Below are positions 47,606 to 57,297 of a stretch of 64,000 bases of DNA, in pieces. The notes under the pieces are model-generated. The model saw only the letters and a list, made by a program, of their open reading frames with translations. It was not told the DNA's origin and did not search any database. Source of the DNA: Cognatundibacterium griseum. Its GTDB lineage: Bacteria; Pseudomonadota; Gammaproteobacteria; Burkholderiales; Burkholderiaceae_D. The first letter of the stretch is position 1. Each line of letters starts with the position of its first letter. Both the position numbers and the translations under genes were made by a program. Where the stretch lies: positions 372,001 to 436,000 of the forward strand of contig NZ_JACOGC010000002.1 of the NCBI RefSeq assembly GCF_014284195.1, written 5' to 3'.

Positions 47606-48988
47606 ATGAGTTACGTATTAAGCCGGTGGGAGCCGGAAAACACTGAGTTCTGGGCTAAAGAGGGGAGTGGCATCGCCAATCGTAATCTGTGGATTTCGAT
47701 TCCTTGTCTCATGCTGGCGTTCTCGGTCTGGATGTTATGGAGTGTCGTGGCGGCCAATCTGGATAAGGCAGGTTTTCAGTTCACCAAGGATCAGCTGTTT
47801 TTTCTGACGGCGTTGCCAGCCTTGTCCGGCGCCACATTACGGATTTTTTATTCCTTTCTGGTACCGGTTTTCGGCGGCCGGAAATGGACGGCCATTTCCA
47901 CGGCAACCTTGCTGATCCCGGCCATTGGGATGGGATTTGCGCTGAAAGATCCGGCCACCAGCTATTCGACCTTACTGGTGCTGGCATTGCTGTGTGGTTT
48001 CGGTGGTGGTAATTTCAGTTCCAGTATGGCGAATATCAGTTTCTTTTTTCCAAAGGCCCGTAAAGGTTACGCGACCGGTATGAATGCAGGCATTGGCAAT
48101 CTCGGTGTTTCGGTCGTGCAGTTTCTGACACCGCTGGTGATTTCTTCTGCGATGTTCGGCGCAGCAGTTTCGGGCGACGGCTTTCTGTTTCATAACGCCA
48201 AAACCGGCGCAGATAAAATGTTCTGGCTGGCAAATGCCGGATTCATCTGGGTTCCGTTTATTACCGTGGCCACACTGGCGGCCTGGTTCGGCATGAATGA
48301 CATCGCCTCGGCAAAAGCGTCTTTTGCTGATCAGGCGGTGATTTTCAAACGTAAGCACAACTGGCTGATGTGCTGGTTATATATTGGTACCTTCGGTTCA
48401 TTTATCGGTTTTTCGGCTGGCTTTGCCATGCTGATCAAAGCACAGTTTCCTGAGATCGATGTCGCCAAATTTGCGTTTCTCGGCCCGTTGGCCGGTGCGC
48501 TGGCACGGCCCGTCGGCGGTATGATTTCCGACAAGATCGGTGGCGCACGGCTGACATTCTGGGTTTTTGTGGCAATGGCTGCGACGATTGTGCTGGGCAT
48601 TCTGCCTGCTTTGCATGCGCATCAGTTCATGGTGTTCCTGGCTTCGTTTATCGGCATGTTCATTCTGACCGGTCTTGGCAACGGCTCTACTTTCTGCATG
48701 ATTCCGCTGATTTTTCAGATGGAAAGGGAGCGTGCTGTGAATGGCAAGGGGGAAGCCGCATTGAAGCAGGCACGTCTGGATGCAGCCAAAGAGTCTGCTG
48801 CCGTGCTGGGTTTTTCCGGCGCGATTGGTGCATATGGTGGATTTTTTATTCCCCAGAGTTTTGGTACCTCAATCAAAATGACTGGCGCACCGGATATGGC
48901 GCTGTACACTTTCGTCGCTTTTTATGTCAGCTGCATGGTGATTACCTGGTGGTATTACTCCCGCAAAGGTGCGGAAATGCCTTGCTAG
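47606..48988 (+). CDS. narK2: Nitrate/nitrite transporter, NarK2-type
   Basis: MFS transporter of 460 residues; ATG at 47606 with GGGAG six bases upstream (a GTG at 47603 is possible). The LCGFGGGNFSSSMANISFFFP and GFSGAIGAYGGFFIPQSF nitrate signatures are present, along with LSGATLRIFYSF carrying the substrate-binding Arg. It likely exchanges nitrate for nitrite across the inner membrane and feeds NarGHI. A strong terminator follows, separating it from narG. Confidence 0.93.
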   Translation: MSYVLSRWEPENTEFWAKEGSGIANRNLWISIPCLMLAFSVWMLWSVVAANLDKAGFQFTKDQLFFLTALPALSGATLRIFYSFLVPVFGGRKWTAISTATLLIPAIGMGFALKDPATSYSTLLVLALLCGFGGGNFSSSMANISFFFPKARKGYATGMNAGIGNLGVSVVQFLTPLVISSAMFGAAVSGDGFLFHNAKTGADKMFWLANAGFIWVPFITVATLAAWFGMNDIASAKASFADQAVIFKRKHNWLMCWLYIGTFGSFIGFSAGFAMLIKAQFPEIDVAKFAFLGPLAGALARPVGGMISDKIGGARLTFWVFVAMAATIVLGILPALHAHQFMVFLASFIGMFILTGLGNGSTFCMIPLIFQMERERAVNGKGEAALKQARLDAAKESAAVLGFSGAIGAYGGFFIPQSFGTSIKMTGAPDMALYTFVAFYVSCMVITWWYYSRKGAEMPC

Positions 48989-49010
48989 GCGGATTCTGTT
49001 GTGAACAAAA

Positions 49011-49043
49011 AACCTCCGCAATGATCGCGGAGGTTTTTTTTTT
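49011..49043 (+). terminator. Terminator after narK2
   Basis: AACCTCCGC (49011-49019) pairs with GCGGAGGTT (49027-49035), then a long T run. narGHJI must therefore have its own promoter or depend on readthrough. Confidence 0.92.
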
Positions 49044-49237
49044 GCAGACAGCAACTCATCTGCGTTGTATCGCATCCTGCGGTAAACACCTAGTTCAAAA
49101 GGACTAGCCAGGCTAGTGCCAATGCAGATGCGGATACACCGCACTGAAGAATGTCAGAAGCAGCGCTGAATTCATACACTCTACCTGTAGAGAAATCGAT
49201 GATGCGGACAATTTGTCCGCCTGATATGGAGTGTACG
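49044..49237 (+). promoter_or_regulatory. narG promoter/leader with palindromes
   Basis: Three structured sites: CTAGTTC-AAAA-GGACTAG (49090-49107, a 7-4-7 inverted repeat with one T:G), CTCTAC-CT-GTAGAG (49179-49192), and a perfect 17-base palindrome GCGGACAA-T-TTGTCCGC (49204-49220) ending 17 bases before the narG ATG. They are candidates for NarL or other anaerobic regulators; no canonical FNR box is seen. Confidence 0.5.
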
Positions 49238-52200
49238 ATGAGTCATTTTCTGGATAGATTGAAGTTCATGTCGAAGGTGAAATCCACCTATGCCAATGGA
49301 CATGGCGCGGTCGTTGATGAAGACCGCAAATGGGAGAACGCCTACCGCAGCCGCTGGCAGCATGACAAAATTGTCCGCTCCACCCACGGCGTGAACTGCA
49401 CCGGTTCCTGTTCCTGGAAGGTCTATGTCAAAAACGGCCTGATCACCTGGGAAACCCAGCAGACCGATTACCCGCGCACCCGTCCCGACCTGCCGAATCA
49501 CGAGCCACGAGGCTGTCCGCGCGGTGCGTCTTACAGCTGGTATGTGTATTCGGCTCAGCGCGTCAAATATCCGATGATCCGTGGCCGTCTGATGGAAATG
49601 TGGCAGGAAGCGCGCAAAACCATGGGGCCTGTTGAAGCCTGGGAATCCATCAGTCAGAATCCGGAAAAAGCCAAACGTTACAAATCGGTGCGTGGCCTCG
49701 GTGGCTTTGTGCGCGCCGACTGGGATACGGCACAGGAAATCATCGCGGCAGCAAATGCGTTCACGATCAAGAAATTCGGCCCTGACCGTGTGGTCGGCTT
49801 CTCGCCGATTCCGGCCATGTCCATGGTGTCGTATGCTGCCGGCGCCCGTTACCTGAGTCTGATCGGCGGTGCTTGCCTGTCTTTTTATGACTGGTATTGC
49901 GACTTGCCACCAGCCAGCCCGCAAATCTGGGGTGAGCAGACAGACGTACCGGAATCTGCTGACTGGTACAACTCCACTTACCTGATGGTCTGGGGCTCCA
50001 ATGTGCCGCAAACCCGCACGCCGGATGCGCATTTCTACACGGAAGTCCGCTACAAAGGTACCAAGACCGTAGCGGTTTCTTCTGATTTCGGCGAAATGGT
50101 GAAGTTTGGCGATATCTGGATGGCGCCAAAACAGGGAACAGATGCTGCGCTGGCGATGGCAATGGGGCACGTGATCCTGAAAGAATTTCATCTGAACGGA
50201 AAATCGGATTATTTCCGCCGCTATGTCAAACAATATACTGACATGCCAATGCTGGTGCGGCTGGTGGAGCGCAACGGCGCTTATGTGCCGGATCAGATGC
50301 TGCGTGCTTCGCAATTGCCCGGCAATCTGAATGAAGCGAATAATCCGGACTGGAAAACACTGGCGATCGATGAAACCACAGGCGATATCGTGGCACCGAA
50401 TGGCTCGGTTGGCTTCCGCTGGGGAGAAAATACATTCAACGATGGCGAGAAAGTCGGACGCTGGAATCTGGAGCCGAAAGACGGTGGATCTGGCCGCGCT
50501 ATCGATCCGCAACTGAGCCTGATCGCAGGCCATGATGAAGTTGTCGCTGTAGGTTTTAACTATTTTGGCGGTAACGATGCCAACGATCTGGTGTTGCGGA
50601 ATGTGCCGGCGAAAAAGATTGCGCTCGCCGATGGCAGCATCGCTCTGGTGGCAACGGTTTATGACCTGTCGATGGCGAATTACGGTGTCGATCAGGGGCT
50701 GGGCGGTGCAGTGGCGCATTCGTATGACGATGATATCCCTTACACCCCGGCCTGGCAGGAAAAGCATACCGGTGTCAAACGTGATCTGGTGATTCAGGTG
50801 GCGCGTGAGTTTGCCCAGAATGCCCATGATACGCAAGGCAAGAGCATGGTGATTGTCGGTGCGGCGCTGAATCACTGGTACCACAACGATATGATTTATC
50901 GCGGCATCATCAATATGCTGATGATGTGCGGCTGTATCGGCCAGTCTGGCGGCGGCTGGGCGCATTATGTGGGGCAGGAAAAACTGCGTCCTCAATTCGG
51001 CTGGGCACCACTGGCGTTTGCCAGTGACTGGACCCGTCCGCCACGCCAGATGAACGGCACCAGTTTCTTCTATGCGCACACCAGCCAGTGGCGCCATGAA
51101 AAACTGCATATCGATGAAATTCTGGCGCCGACTGCGGATAAATCCAAGATCAGTCACATGAGTATGATTGATATGAATGCCAAGTCTGAACGTCTGGGCT
51201 GGCTGCCATCCGTGCCGCAGCTGGAAACGAATCCGCTGGATGTCTGCGATGCGGCAGCGGCAGCAGGAATGGAGCCGCAGGAATATCTGAAAAACAGCCT
51301 GAAATCCGGCACGGTGAATATGAGCTGCGATGACCCGGATAATCCGAAAAACTTCCCGCGCAATATGTTTGTCTGGCGCTCCAATATTCTGGGCAGCTCC
51401 GGCAAAGGCCATGAATATTTCCTGAAATATCTGCTCGGTACACAAAATGCGCTGTTTGATGATCCTGACGAAGCGGTCAAACCTTCCGAAGTGAAATTCC
51501 GTGCAGAAGCCGCCGAAGGCAAGCTCGACCTGCTGACTGTGCTGGACTTCCGCATGAGCACCACTTGCCTGTATGGCGACATCGTGCTGCCGACAGCGAC
51601 CTGGTATGAAAAAGATGATCTGAACACCTCGGATATGCATCCTTTCATTCATCCATTGAGTGAAGCCGTACAACCTTTGTGGGAGAGCAAGACCGACTGG
51701 GAAATCTATAAGGGTATCGCCAAAAAATTTACCGAAATCGGTGGCGATTATCTGGGCACACGCAAAGACATCGTGCTGCAGCCGCTGATGCACGACACGC
51801 CGGGCGAGCTCGGTCAGGCATTTGAGCCTAAGGACTGGAAAAAAGGCGAATGCGATCTGATTCCCGGAAAAACTGCGCCAAGCTTCATTGTGGTTGAACG
51901 CAATTACAAAGAGATTTATAAGAAATTTACCTCTATCGGACCTTTGCTCGACAAGCTGGGCAACGGTGGTAAAGGGATTAACTGGAATACCGAACATGAA
52001 GTGCATGAAATCGGCGGCATTACCAAGGTCGTGACCGAAGAGGGCGTCAGCAAAGGACGGCCACGTCTGGAAACCGCGATCGATGCAGCTGAAATGATCC
52101 TGACCTTCGCACCGGAAACCAATGGTCATGTGTCCGTCAAGGCCTGGGAGGCACTGAGCAAAATCACCGGCCGTGACCACACCCATCTGGCCGTTGGCCG

Positions 52201-52972
52201 TGAACATGACAAGATTCGTTTCCGCGACGTGCAGGCACAGCCGCGCAAGATCATTTCGGCACCGACCTGGTCTGGTCTGGAATCAGAAGAAGTCAGCTAC
52301 AACGCCGGTTATACCAATGTGCATGAACTGATTCCATGGCGCACGCTGACCGGTCGCCAGCAGTTCTATCAGGATCACCGCTGGATGCTGGACTTTGGCG
52401 AAGGTTTCTGCGTCTATAAACCGGCGATCGATACCAAAACCGTGGCGCCCATGCTGAACAAACATCCGAACGGTGAAAAAGAGATCGTGCTGAACTGGAT
52501 TACACCGCATCAGAAATGGGGCATCCACTCCACCTATTCGGACAACCTGCGCATGTTGACGTTGTCCCGTGGTGGCCCGCATGTCTGGGTTTCCGAAGTT
52601 GAGGCCAAAGAGGCCGGGCTGGTGGACAACGACTGGGTGGAAGTGTTTAACAGCAACGGCACGCTGACTGCCCGTGTGGTGGTCAGCCAGCGCGTGCCCA
52701 AAGGCATGTGCCTGATGTACCACGCCCAGGAAAAAATCGTGAATACACCGGGCGCCGAATTATCCGGCAAACGCGGTGGCATCCATAACTCCGTGACCCG
52801 TGCAGTGCTGAAGCCAACCCATATGATCGGTGGCTATGCCCAGCTGGCGTATGGCTTTAACTATTACGGTACGGTCGGTAGTAACCGCGATGAGTTCGTG
52901 GTTCTGCGCAAGATGAAGAAAGTCGACTGGCTGGAAGGCAAATTAGAAGAATCCGAAGGAGCTGCATCATGA
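49238..52972 (+). CDS. narG: Respiratory nitrate reductase alpha subunit
   Basis: Catalytic molybdenum subunit of 1244 residues. The ATG at 49238, after GGAG, gives the family start MSHFLDRLKF; an upstream in-frame ATG at 49151 is not homologous. H50, C54, C58 and C93 are the ligands of the FS0 cluster (STHGVNCTGSCSWKVYV ... EPRGCPRGASYSWYVYS). The bis-MGD-binding regions follow. It reduces nitrate to nitrite at the cytoplasmic face and is coupled to NarH and NarI. Confidence 0.98.
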   Translation: MSHFLDRLKFMSKVKSTYANGHGAVVDEDRKWENAYRSRWQHDKIVRSTHGVNCTGSCSWKVYVKNGLITWETQQTDYPRTRPDLPNHEPRGCPRGASYSWYVYSAQRVKYPMIRGRLMEMWQEARKTMGPVEAWESISQNPEKAKRYKSVRGLGGFVRADWDTAQEIIAAANAFTIKKFGPDRVVGFSPIPAMSMVSYAAGARYLSLIGGACLSFYDWYCDLPPASPQIWGEQTDVPESADWYNSTYLMVWGSNVPQTRTPDAHFYTEVRYKGTKTVAVSSDFGEMVKFGDIWMAPKQGTDAALAMAMGHVILKEFHLNGKSDYFRRYVKQYTDMPMLVRLVERNGAYVPDQMLRASQLPGNLNEANNPDWKTLAIDETTGDIVAPNGSVGFRWGENTFNDGEKVGRWNLEPKDGGSGRAIDPQLSLIAGHDEVVAVGFNYFGGNDANDLVLRNVPAKKIALADGSIALVATVYDLSMANYGVDQGLGGAVAHSYDDDIPYTPAWQEKHTGVKRDLVIQVAREFAQNAHDTQGKSMVIVGAALNHWYHNDMIYRGIINMLMMCGCIGQSGGGWAHYVGQEKLRPQFGWAPLAFASDWTRPPRQMNGTSFFYAHTSQWRHEKLHIDEILAPTADKSKISHMSMIDMNAKSERLGWLPSVPQLETNPLDVCDAAAAAGMEPQEYLKNSLKSGTVNMSCDDPDNPKNFPRNMFVWRSNILGSSGKGHEYFLKYLLGTQNALFDDPDEAVKPSEVKFRAEAAEGKLDLLTVLDFRMSTTCLYGDIVLPTATWYEKDDLNTSDMHPFIHPLSEAVQPLWESKTDWEIYKGIAKKFTEIGGDYLGTRKDIVLQPLMHDTPGELGQAFEPKDWKKGECDLIPGKTAPSFIVVERNYKEIYKKFTSIGPLLDKLGNGGKGINWNTEHEVHEIGGITKVVTEEGVSKGRPRLETAIDAAEMILTFAPETNGHVSVKAWEALSKITGRDHTHLAVGREHDKIRFRDVQAQPRKIISAPTWSGLESEEVSYNAGYTNVHELIPWRTLTGRQQFYQDHRWMLDFGEGFCVYKPAIDTKTVAPMLNKHPNGEKEIVLNWITPHQKWGIHSTYSDNLRMLTLSRGGPHVWVSEVEAKEAGLVDNDWVEVFNSNGTLTARVVVSQRVPKGMCLMYHAQEKIVNTPGAELSGKRGGIHNSVTRAVLKPTHMIGGYAQLAYGFNYYGTVGSNRDEFVVLRKMKKVDWLEGKLEESEGAAS

Positions 52973-54522
52973 GAATTCGCGCACAAGTAGGCATGGTGCT
53001 GAATCTGGATAAATGTATTGGCTGCCATACCTGTTCCGTGACCTGTAAAAACGTCTGGACCAGCCGTGACGGCGTGGAATATGCGTGGTTCAACAACGTC
53101 GAAACCAAGCCCGGTATCGGTTATCCGAAAGAATGGGAAAACCAGAATAAATGGAAAGGCGGCTGGCAGCGCAATGCAGCAGGCAAGCTGGAACCAAAGC
53201 AGGGCGGGAAGCTGAAGATTCTGGCCAATATTTTTGCGAACCCGAATCTGCCGTCGATTGATGATTATTACGAGCCATTCACCTACGATTACGAACATCT
53301 GCAGAATGCACCGCTGTCACAAACTCCGCCGACAGCCCGCCCTGTTTCTGTGATTACCGGTAAAAAGATGGACAAGATCGTCTGGGGGCCAAACTGGGAA
53401 GACGATCTGGGCGGCGAGTTCAGCGCCCGCAGCAAAGACGCGCTGTTTGAAGGCATACAGAAAGAGATGTACAGCACTTTCGAGTCGACATTCATGATGT
53501 ATCTGCCGCGCTTGTGCGAACACTGCTTAAATCCGGCTTGCGTGGCTTCCTGCCCGTCCGGCTCGATTTACAAGCGTGAAGACGACGGTATTGTGCTGGT
53601 CGATCAGGATAAGTGCCGTGGTTGGCGCATGTGTATTTCCGGTTGTCCGTACAAGAAAATTTATTACAACTGGAGTTCCGGCAAGGCAGAAAAATGCACT
53701 TTCTGTTATCCGCGTATCGAAGCAGGGCAACCGACCGTTTGTTCGGAAACCTGTGTCGGCCGTATCCGTTATCTCGGCGTGTTGCTGTATGACGCCGATA
53801 AAATCGAGGCCGCTGCATCGGTGGAAAATGAGCAGGATTTATATGAGGCGCAGTTAGGCTGTTTCCTCAATCCGCATGATCCTGCAGTGATTGCGGAAGC
53901 GCGCAAGCACGGCATTCCTGACAGCTGGATTGAGTCGGCGCAGAAATCGCCGGTCTACAAAATGGCGATGGAATGGAAAGTCGCCTTCCCGCTGCACCCT
54001 GAATACCGTACGCTGCCGATGGTCTGGTATATCCCGCCGCTGTCGCCGATTCAGAAAGTGGCAGAAGCGGGACACATGGGCATGAACGGCATTATTCCTG
54101 ATGTGAAATCCCTGCGCATCCCGGTGCGCTATCTGGCGAATCTGCTGACTGCCGGTAAAGAGGAGCCCGTGTTGCGGGCATTGGATCGCATGCTGGCGAT
54201 GCGTGCTTACAAGCGGGCCGAGGTGGTGCATGGTGAAAAAGACAGCGCCGTACTGCAGCAGGTTGGACTGACTGAGGCGCAGGTGGAAGATATGTATCAG
54301 ATCATGGCGATCGCGAATTATGAAGACCGCTTTGTGATTCCATCCTCACACAAGGAAATGGTCGAAGACAGTTTCAATGAGAAAGGCAGTTGCGGATTTA
54401 CCTTTGGCAATGGCTGTTCCGGTGGTACTTCGGATGGTTCATTGTTTGGCAAAAAACCACAGGGCAGTGTGATTTTCGTCGAAATGCCGAAATCGCGAAG
54501 AAAAATGTCCACTGTGGATTAA
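52969..54522 (+). CDS. narH: Respiratory nitrate reductase beta subunit
   Basis: Electron-transfer subunit of 517 residues with four cluster motifs: CIGCHTCSVTCKNVW, CEHCLNPACVASCPSGSIYK, CRGWRMCISGCPYKKI (Trp in place of one Cys, the mark of the [3Fe-4S] site) and CTFCYPRIEAGQPTVCSETC. It carries electrons from the NarI hemes to NarG. Its ATG overlaps the narG stop by four bases, so translation is coupled. Confidence 0.98.
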   Translation: MRIRAQVGMVLNLDKCIGCHTCSVTCKNVWTSRDGVEYAWFNNVETKPGIGYPKEWENQNKWKGGWQRNAAGKLEPKQGGKLKILANIFANPNLPSIDDYYEPFTYDYEHLQNAPLSQTPPTARPVSVITGKKMDKIVWGPNWEDDLGGEFSARSKDALFEGIQKEMYSTFESTFMMYLPRLCEHCLNPACVASCPSGSIYKREDDGIVLVDQDKCRGWRMCISGCPYKKIYYNWSSGKAEKCTFCYPRIEAGQPTVCSETCVGRIRYLGVLLYDADKIEAAASVENEQDLYEAQLGCFLNPHDPAVIAEARKHGIPDSWIESAQKSPVYKMAMEWKVAFPLHPEYRTLPMVWYIPPLSPIQKVAEAGHMGMNGIIPDVKSLRIPVRYLANLLTAGKEEPVLRALDRMLAMRAYKRAEVVHGEKDSAVLQQVGLTEAQVEDMYQIMAIANYEDRFVIPSSHKEMVEDSFNEKGSCGFTFGNGCSGGTSDGSLFGKKPQGSVIFVEMPKSRRKMSTVD

Positions 54523-54577
54523 GTATTCCGGGCGGTATGGTATGCACCATGCCGCCGGTATTCAATAAGGAAATCGT

Positions 54578-55252
54578 ATGCAAATTTACCGCATTTTATC
54601 GGCGCTGCTGAGTTACCCGCAGGCTGATCTGATTGCCGCCTTGCCGGAGATTGAGCAGGCATTGGCGGATGACCCCGACTCTCTGGAAAACCTGCAGACC
54701 CTGACCGGTTATCTGAAACAGCATGACTTGATCAGCCTGCAGGAAAACTACGTGGGAACCTTTGACCGCACGCCGTCTGTGGCGCTGCATTTGTTTGAGC
54801 ATATTCATGGCGAAAGCCGTGACCGCGGTCAGGCGATGGTGGATCTGATCGAAGAGTACCGCCGTTATGGCTTTGAGCCGGAAGCCAGCGAGTTACCGGA
54901 TTACGTGCCTTTATTTCTGGAGTTTTTAAGCCTGGTCGATGAGGAGACTGCAGAAAAGCTGCTGGGCGAAGCGATTCATGTTCTGGCTGCCATCGGCATT
55001 CGCCTGCAACGCAAGGAGAGCCCTTATGCCAATGCTTTCCTGATGCTGACCGGTTTTACCGATGTCGTGCCGCAGGAACAGGGTGAGCCGCCAGTAAGGG
55101 ATATGGACGATGCCATGGAAACCTTCGGCCCCGGCGCCGATGGCGTTGAACCTTTGCTCAAGCCCAATCTGTCTGCAACCCAGACTTTACATTTTTATCC
55201 TAAGCAGTCTCAGGCTGGCGCCGCACAGGGTGCTGCGGGGCGTTGTTCATAA
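54578..55252 (+). CDS. narJ: Nitrate reductase assembly chaperone NarJ
   Basis: Cytoplasmic chaperone of 224 residues needed to insert molybdenum cofactor into NarG. Helical TorD/NarJ fold with the family pattern ALLSYPQADLIAALPEIEQA, LQENYVGTFDRTPSVALHLF-EHIHG and LPDYVPLFLEFLSLVDEE. It lies between narH and narI as usual. Confidence 0.96.
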   Translation: MQIYRILSALLSYPQADLIAALPEIEQALADDPDSLENLQTLTGYLKQHDLISLQENYVGTFDRTPSVALHLFEHIHGESRDRGQAMVDLIEEYRRYGFEPEASELPDYVPLFLEFLSLVDEETAEKLLGEAIHVLAAIGIRLQRKESPYANAFLMLTGFTDVVPQEQGEPPVRDMDDAMETFGPGADGVEPLLKPNLSATQTLHFYPKQSQAGAAQGAAGRCS

Positions 55253-55263
55253 GGGAGATCATC

Positions 55264-55947
55264 ATGACTTATCTGCATCAATTCATTTACGGAATTTATC
55301 CGTATATCGCACTGGCGATTTTCCTGTTTGGCAGCCTGGCACGTTTTGAGCGTGAGCAGTACACCTGGAAAAGCGATTCCTCCCAGATGCTGCACCGGGG
55401 GAATCTGCGTACCGGAAATATCCTGTTCCATTTAGGAATTCTCGGACTGTTTTTCGGGCATCTGGTCGGATTACTGACCCCTGTCATCGTATGGGACACC
55501 ATCGGTATTACACACAGCGTCAAGCAAATGATTGCGATGGTGGCCGGTGGCATATTTGGCACGCTGTGCATGCTGGGGCTGCTGATCCTGTTGCACCGCC
55601 GTCTGACGGATCCGCGCATTTCTGCGGTCACCAAAACCGGTGACAAGGTGTTGTTGCTGTGGATTTTTATCACGCTGGGTCTGGGCCTGTCGACCATTTT
55701 TGAATCTGCCAACCACAGCGATGGTCACATGATGGTGTTGTTGATGACATGGGCGCAGCATATCGTGACTTTCCGTGGCGATGCCGCAGAATTTATCGTG
55801 GCAGCTCCCTTGCTGTTCAAACTGCATCTGTTCATGGGTCTGAGCCTGTTTGTGATTTTCCCTTTCACCCGTCTGGTGCATGTCTGGAGCGGTTTCGCTT
55901 CAGTCACTTACATCAGCCGTGCGTGGCAGCTGGTTCGCCCACGCTGA
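55264..55947 (+). CDS. narI: Respiratory nitrate reductase gamma subunit
   Basis: Membrane di-heme cytochrome b of 227 residues; ATG at 55264 after AAGGGAG (an upstream in-frame ATG at 55243 is rejected). Five membrane segments with the heme His in FHLGILGLFFGHLVGLL and in the later LFMGLSLFVIFPFTRLVHVW. It oxidises quinol at the periplasmic side and passes electrons to NarH. Confidence 0.97.
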   Translation: MTYLHQFIYGIYPYIALAIFLFGSLARFEREQYTWKSDSSQMLHRGNLRTGNILFHLGILGLFFGHLVGLLTPVIVWDTIGITHSVKQMIAMVAGGIFGTLCMLGLLILLHRRLTDPRISAVTKTGDKVLLLWIFITLGLGLSTIFESANHSDGHMMVLLMTWAQHIVTFRGDAAEFIVAAPLLFKLHLFMGLSLFVIFPFTRLVHVWSGFASVTYISRAWQLVRPR

Positions 55948-55966
55948 AACGGACAGGAGAAAAATC

Positions 55967-56713
55967 ATGCCAGTGATTGTGAATGGAGTTGAATTCACCG
56001 ATGCCGATATGGAACGTGAATTGCCGGATCATCAGGAGGCGCCCGATCCCGTCAAAAGTGCAATGACTGCATTAGTGTTGCGCCGGGTGCTGCTGGATGA
56101 AGCAAAGCAGCTTGCTTTAACAGCGGAAGATGACGAAGCGCTGATTGATGCCTTGTTGCAGCAGGAAGTCAAGGTGCCGGTGCCGGGGCGGGAAGAATGC
56201 CTCCGCCAGTATCAGGCACATCCTGAGCGGTTTACCGTCGGCGAGCTGACGGAAGCAAGCCATATTTTGTTCCAGGTCACACCCGGTGTTGATCTGGACG
56301 GTCTGCGTCAGCACGCGTCCGGCATTCTGACGCATCTGCTGGAGCATCCCCAGGAGTTTGCAGAGATGGCAAAGGCGAATTCAAATTGCCCATCCAGTGA
56401 GGTCGGCGGCAGTCTGGGGCAGATCGGCAGAGGGCAGACGGTACCGGAATTCGAGCGCCCGCTGTTTGCTGCGACTGCGGGCAGCGTGATTCCACGACTG
56501 GTGGAAACCCGTTTCGGATTTCACATTATCCAGGTTGGGCGCAAGGCAGAAGGTCGCTTGTTACCATTTGATGAGATACAGCATGACATCGCTGACATGA
56601 TGCAGAGTGCCAGCCGCGATCATGCCATACGCCAGTATCTGCAGTTGCTAGTCGGGCGTGCCAGCATTTCCGGGATTGATCTGCAAGGTGCAGACAGCCC
56701 ATTGGTACAGTAA
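55967..56713 (+). CDS. Parvulin-type peptidyl-prolyl isomerase of the nar operon
   Basis: The ATG at 55967 with AGGAG gives 248 residues without a signal peptide, so it is cytoplasmic. An N-terminal helical part precedes a PpiC/rotamase domain (about 110-225): ASHILFQVTPGVD, FAEMAKANSNCPSSEVGGSL-G and VETRFGFHIIQVGRKAEG. NifM-like proteins of this type help fold metalloenzymes. Its position 19 bases after narI suggests a role in Nar maturation; this is inferred. Confidence 0.9.
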   Translation: MPVIVNGVEFTDADMERELPDHQEAPDPVKSAMTALVLRRVLLDEAKQLALTAEDDEALIDALLQQEVKVPVPGREECLRQYQAHPERFTVGELTEASHILFQVTPGVDLDGLRQHASGILTHLLEHPQEFAEMAKANSNCPSSEVGGSLGQIGRGQTVPEFERPLFAATAGSVIPRLVETRFGFHIIQVGRKAEGRLLPFDEIQHDIADMMQSASRDHAIRQYLQLLVGRASISGIDLQGADSPLVQ

Positions 56714-56809
56714 AGCGTATTTCGCAGCCGATGCCTGGATGGCAAAGGCGGCCGGCAGGCAGCATCAGCTTGTTTGCCGGATTTTTTAACAGAAAAAGAT
56801 AGGTTAATT

Positions 56810-57262
56810 ATGTCTCAGGCAGTGAAAGAACTGGTGCGTCAGCACCGTGAGTGTGATGATCAGCTGAATCGCGTGGAAGCAGCTCTGCAAAAAAATGACC
56901 TTGCTTCCGCCGGAAGAAATTTCCGTTTGTTCCATGAGGAACTGGAAGGTCATTTTACGCTGGAAGAAAAAAAGCTGTTTCCGGCATTTGAAGAGGCAAC
57001 CGGCATGAACAGTGGTCCGACCGTGGTCATGCGCAATGAACATGCAGAAATCCGTTCGCTGAGCGATGAGGTGAATGCTGCTATCGAAGCCGGACAGACG
57101 GCGCAGGCGCTGGCTGCCATCGATACGCTGAATGTGCTGATTCAGCAGCATAATGTGAAGGAAGAAAATGTGCTGTACCCGATGTGCGGCAACAGTATCC
57201 AGAATCTCGAAGGCAAGCTCGGCATGGGCAGCGCCTGTTGCGGTGCCTGTTCCTGCGGTTGA
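56810..57262 (+). CDS. Hemerythrin-like domain protein with Cys-rich tail
   Basis: The ATG at 56810 gives 150 residues. The four-helix hemerythrin HHE pattern is clear: VRQHRECDDQLNRV, FRLFHEELEGHFTLEEKKLF, RNEHAEIRSLSDEV and IQQHNVKEENVLYPM, a full di-iron ligand set. A unique C-terminal tail carries GSACCGACSCG, four Cys that could bind an additional metal or form disulfides. Related proteins sense or handle nitric oxide or repair iron-sulfur clusters. The operon position fits nitrosative defence. Confidence 0.85.
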   Translation: MSQAVKELVRQHRECDDQLNRVEAALQKNDLASAGRNFRLFHEELEGHFTLEEKKLFPAFEEATGMNSGPTVVMRNEHAEIRSLSDEVNAAIEAGQTAQALAAIDTLNVLIQQHNVKEENVLYPMCGNSIQNLEGKLGMGSACCGACSCG

Positions 57263-57297
57263 TGCTGATCTCAGCCTGATTTTTTGCGGAGCCCGTT

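Noticed and set aside
49151-49237. Upstream 29-codon extension of narG
   Set aside because: Not similar to the NarG N-terminus, and the ATG at 49238 has a better ribosome site and exact family start.
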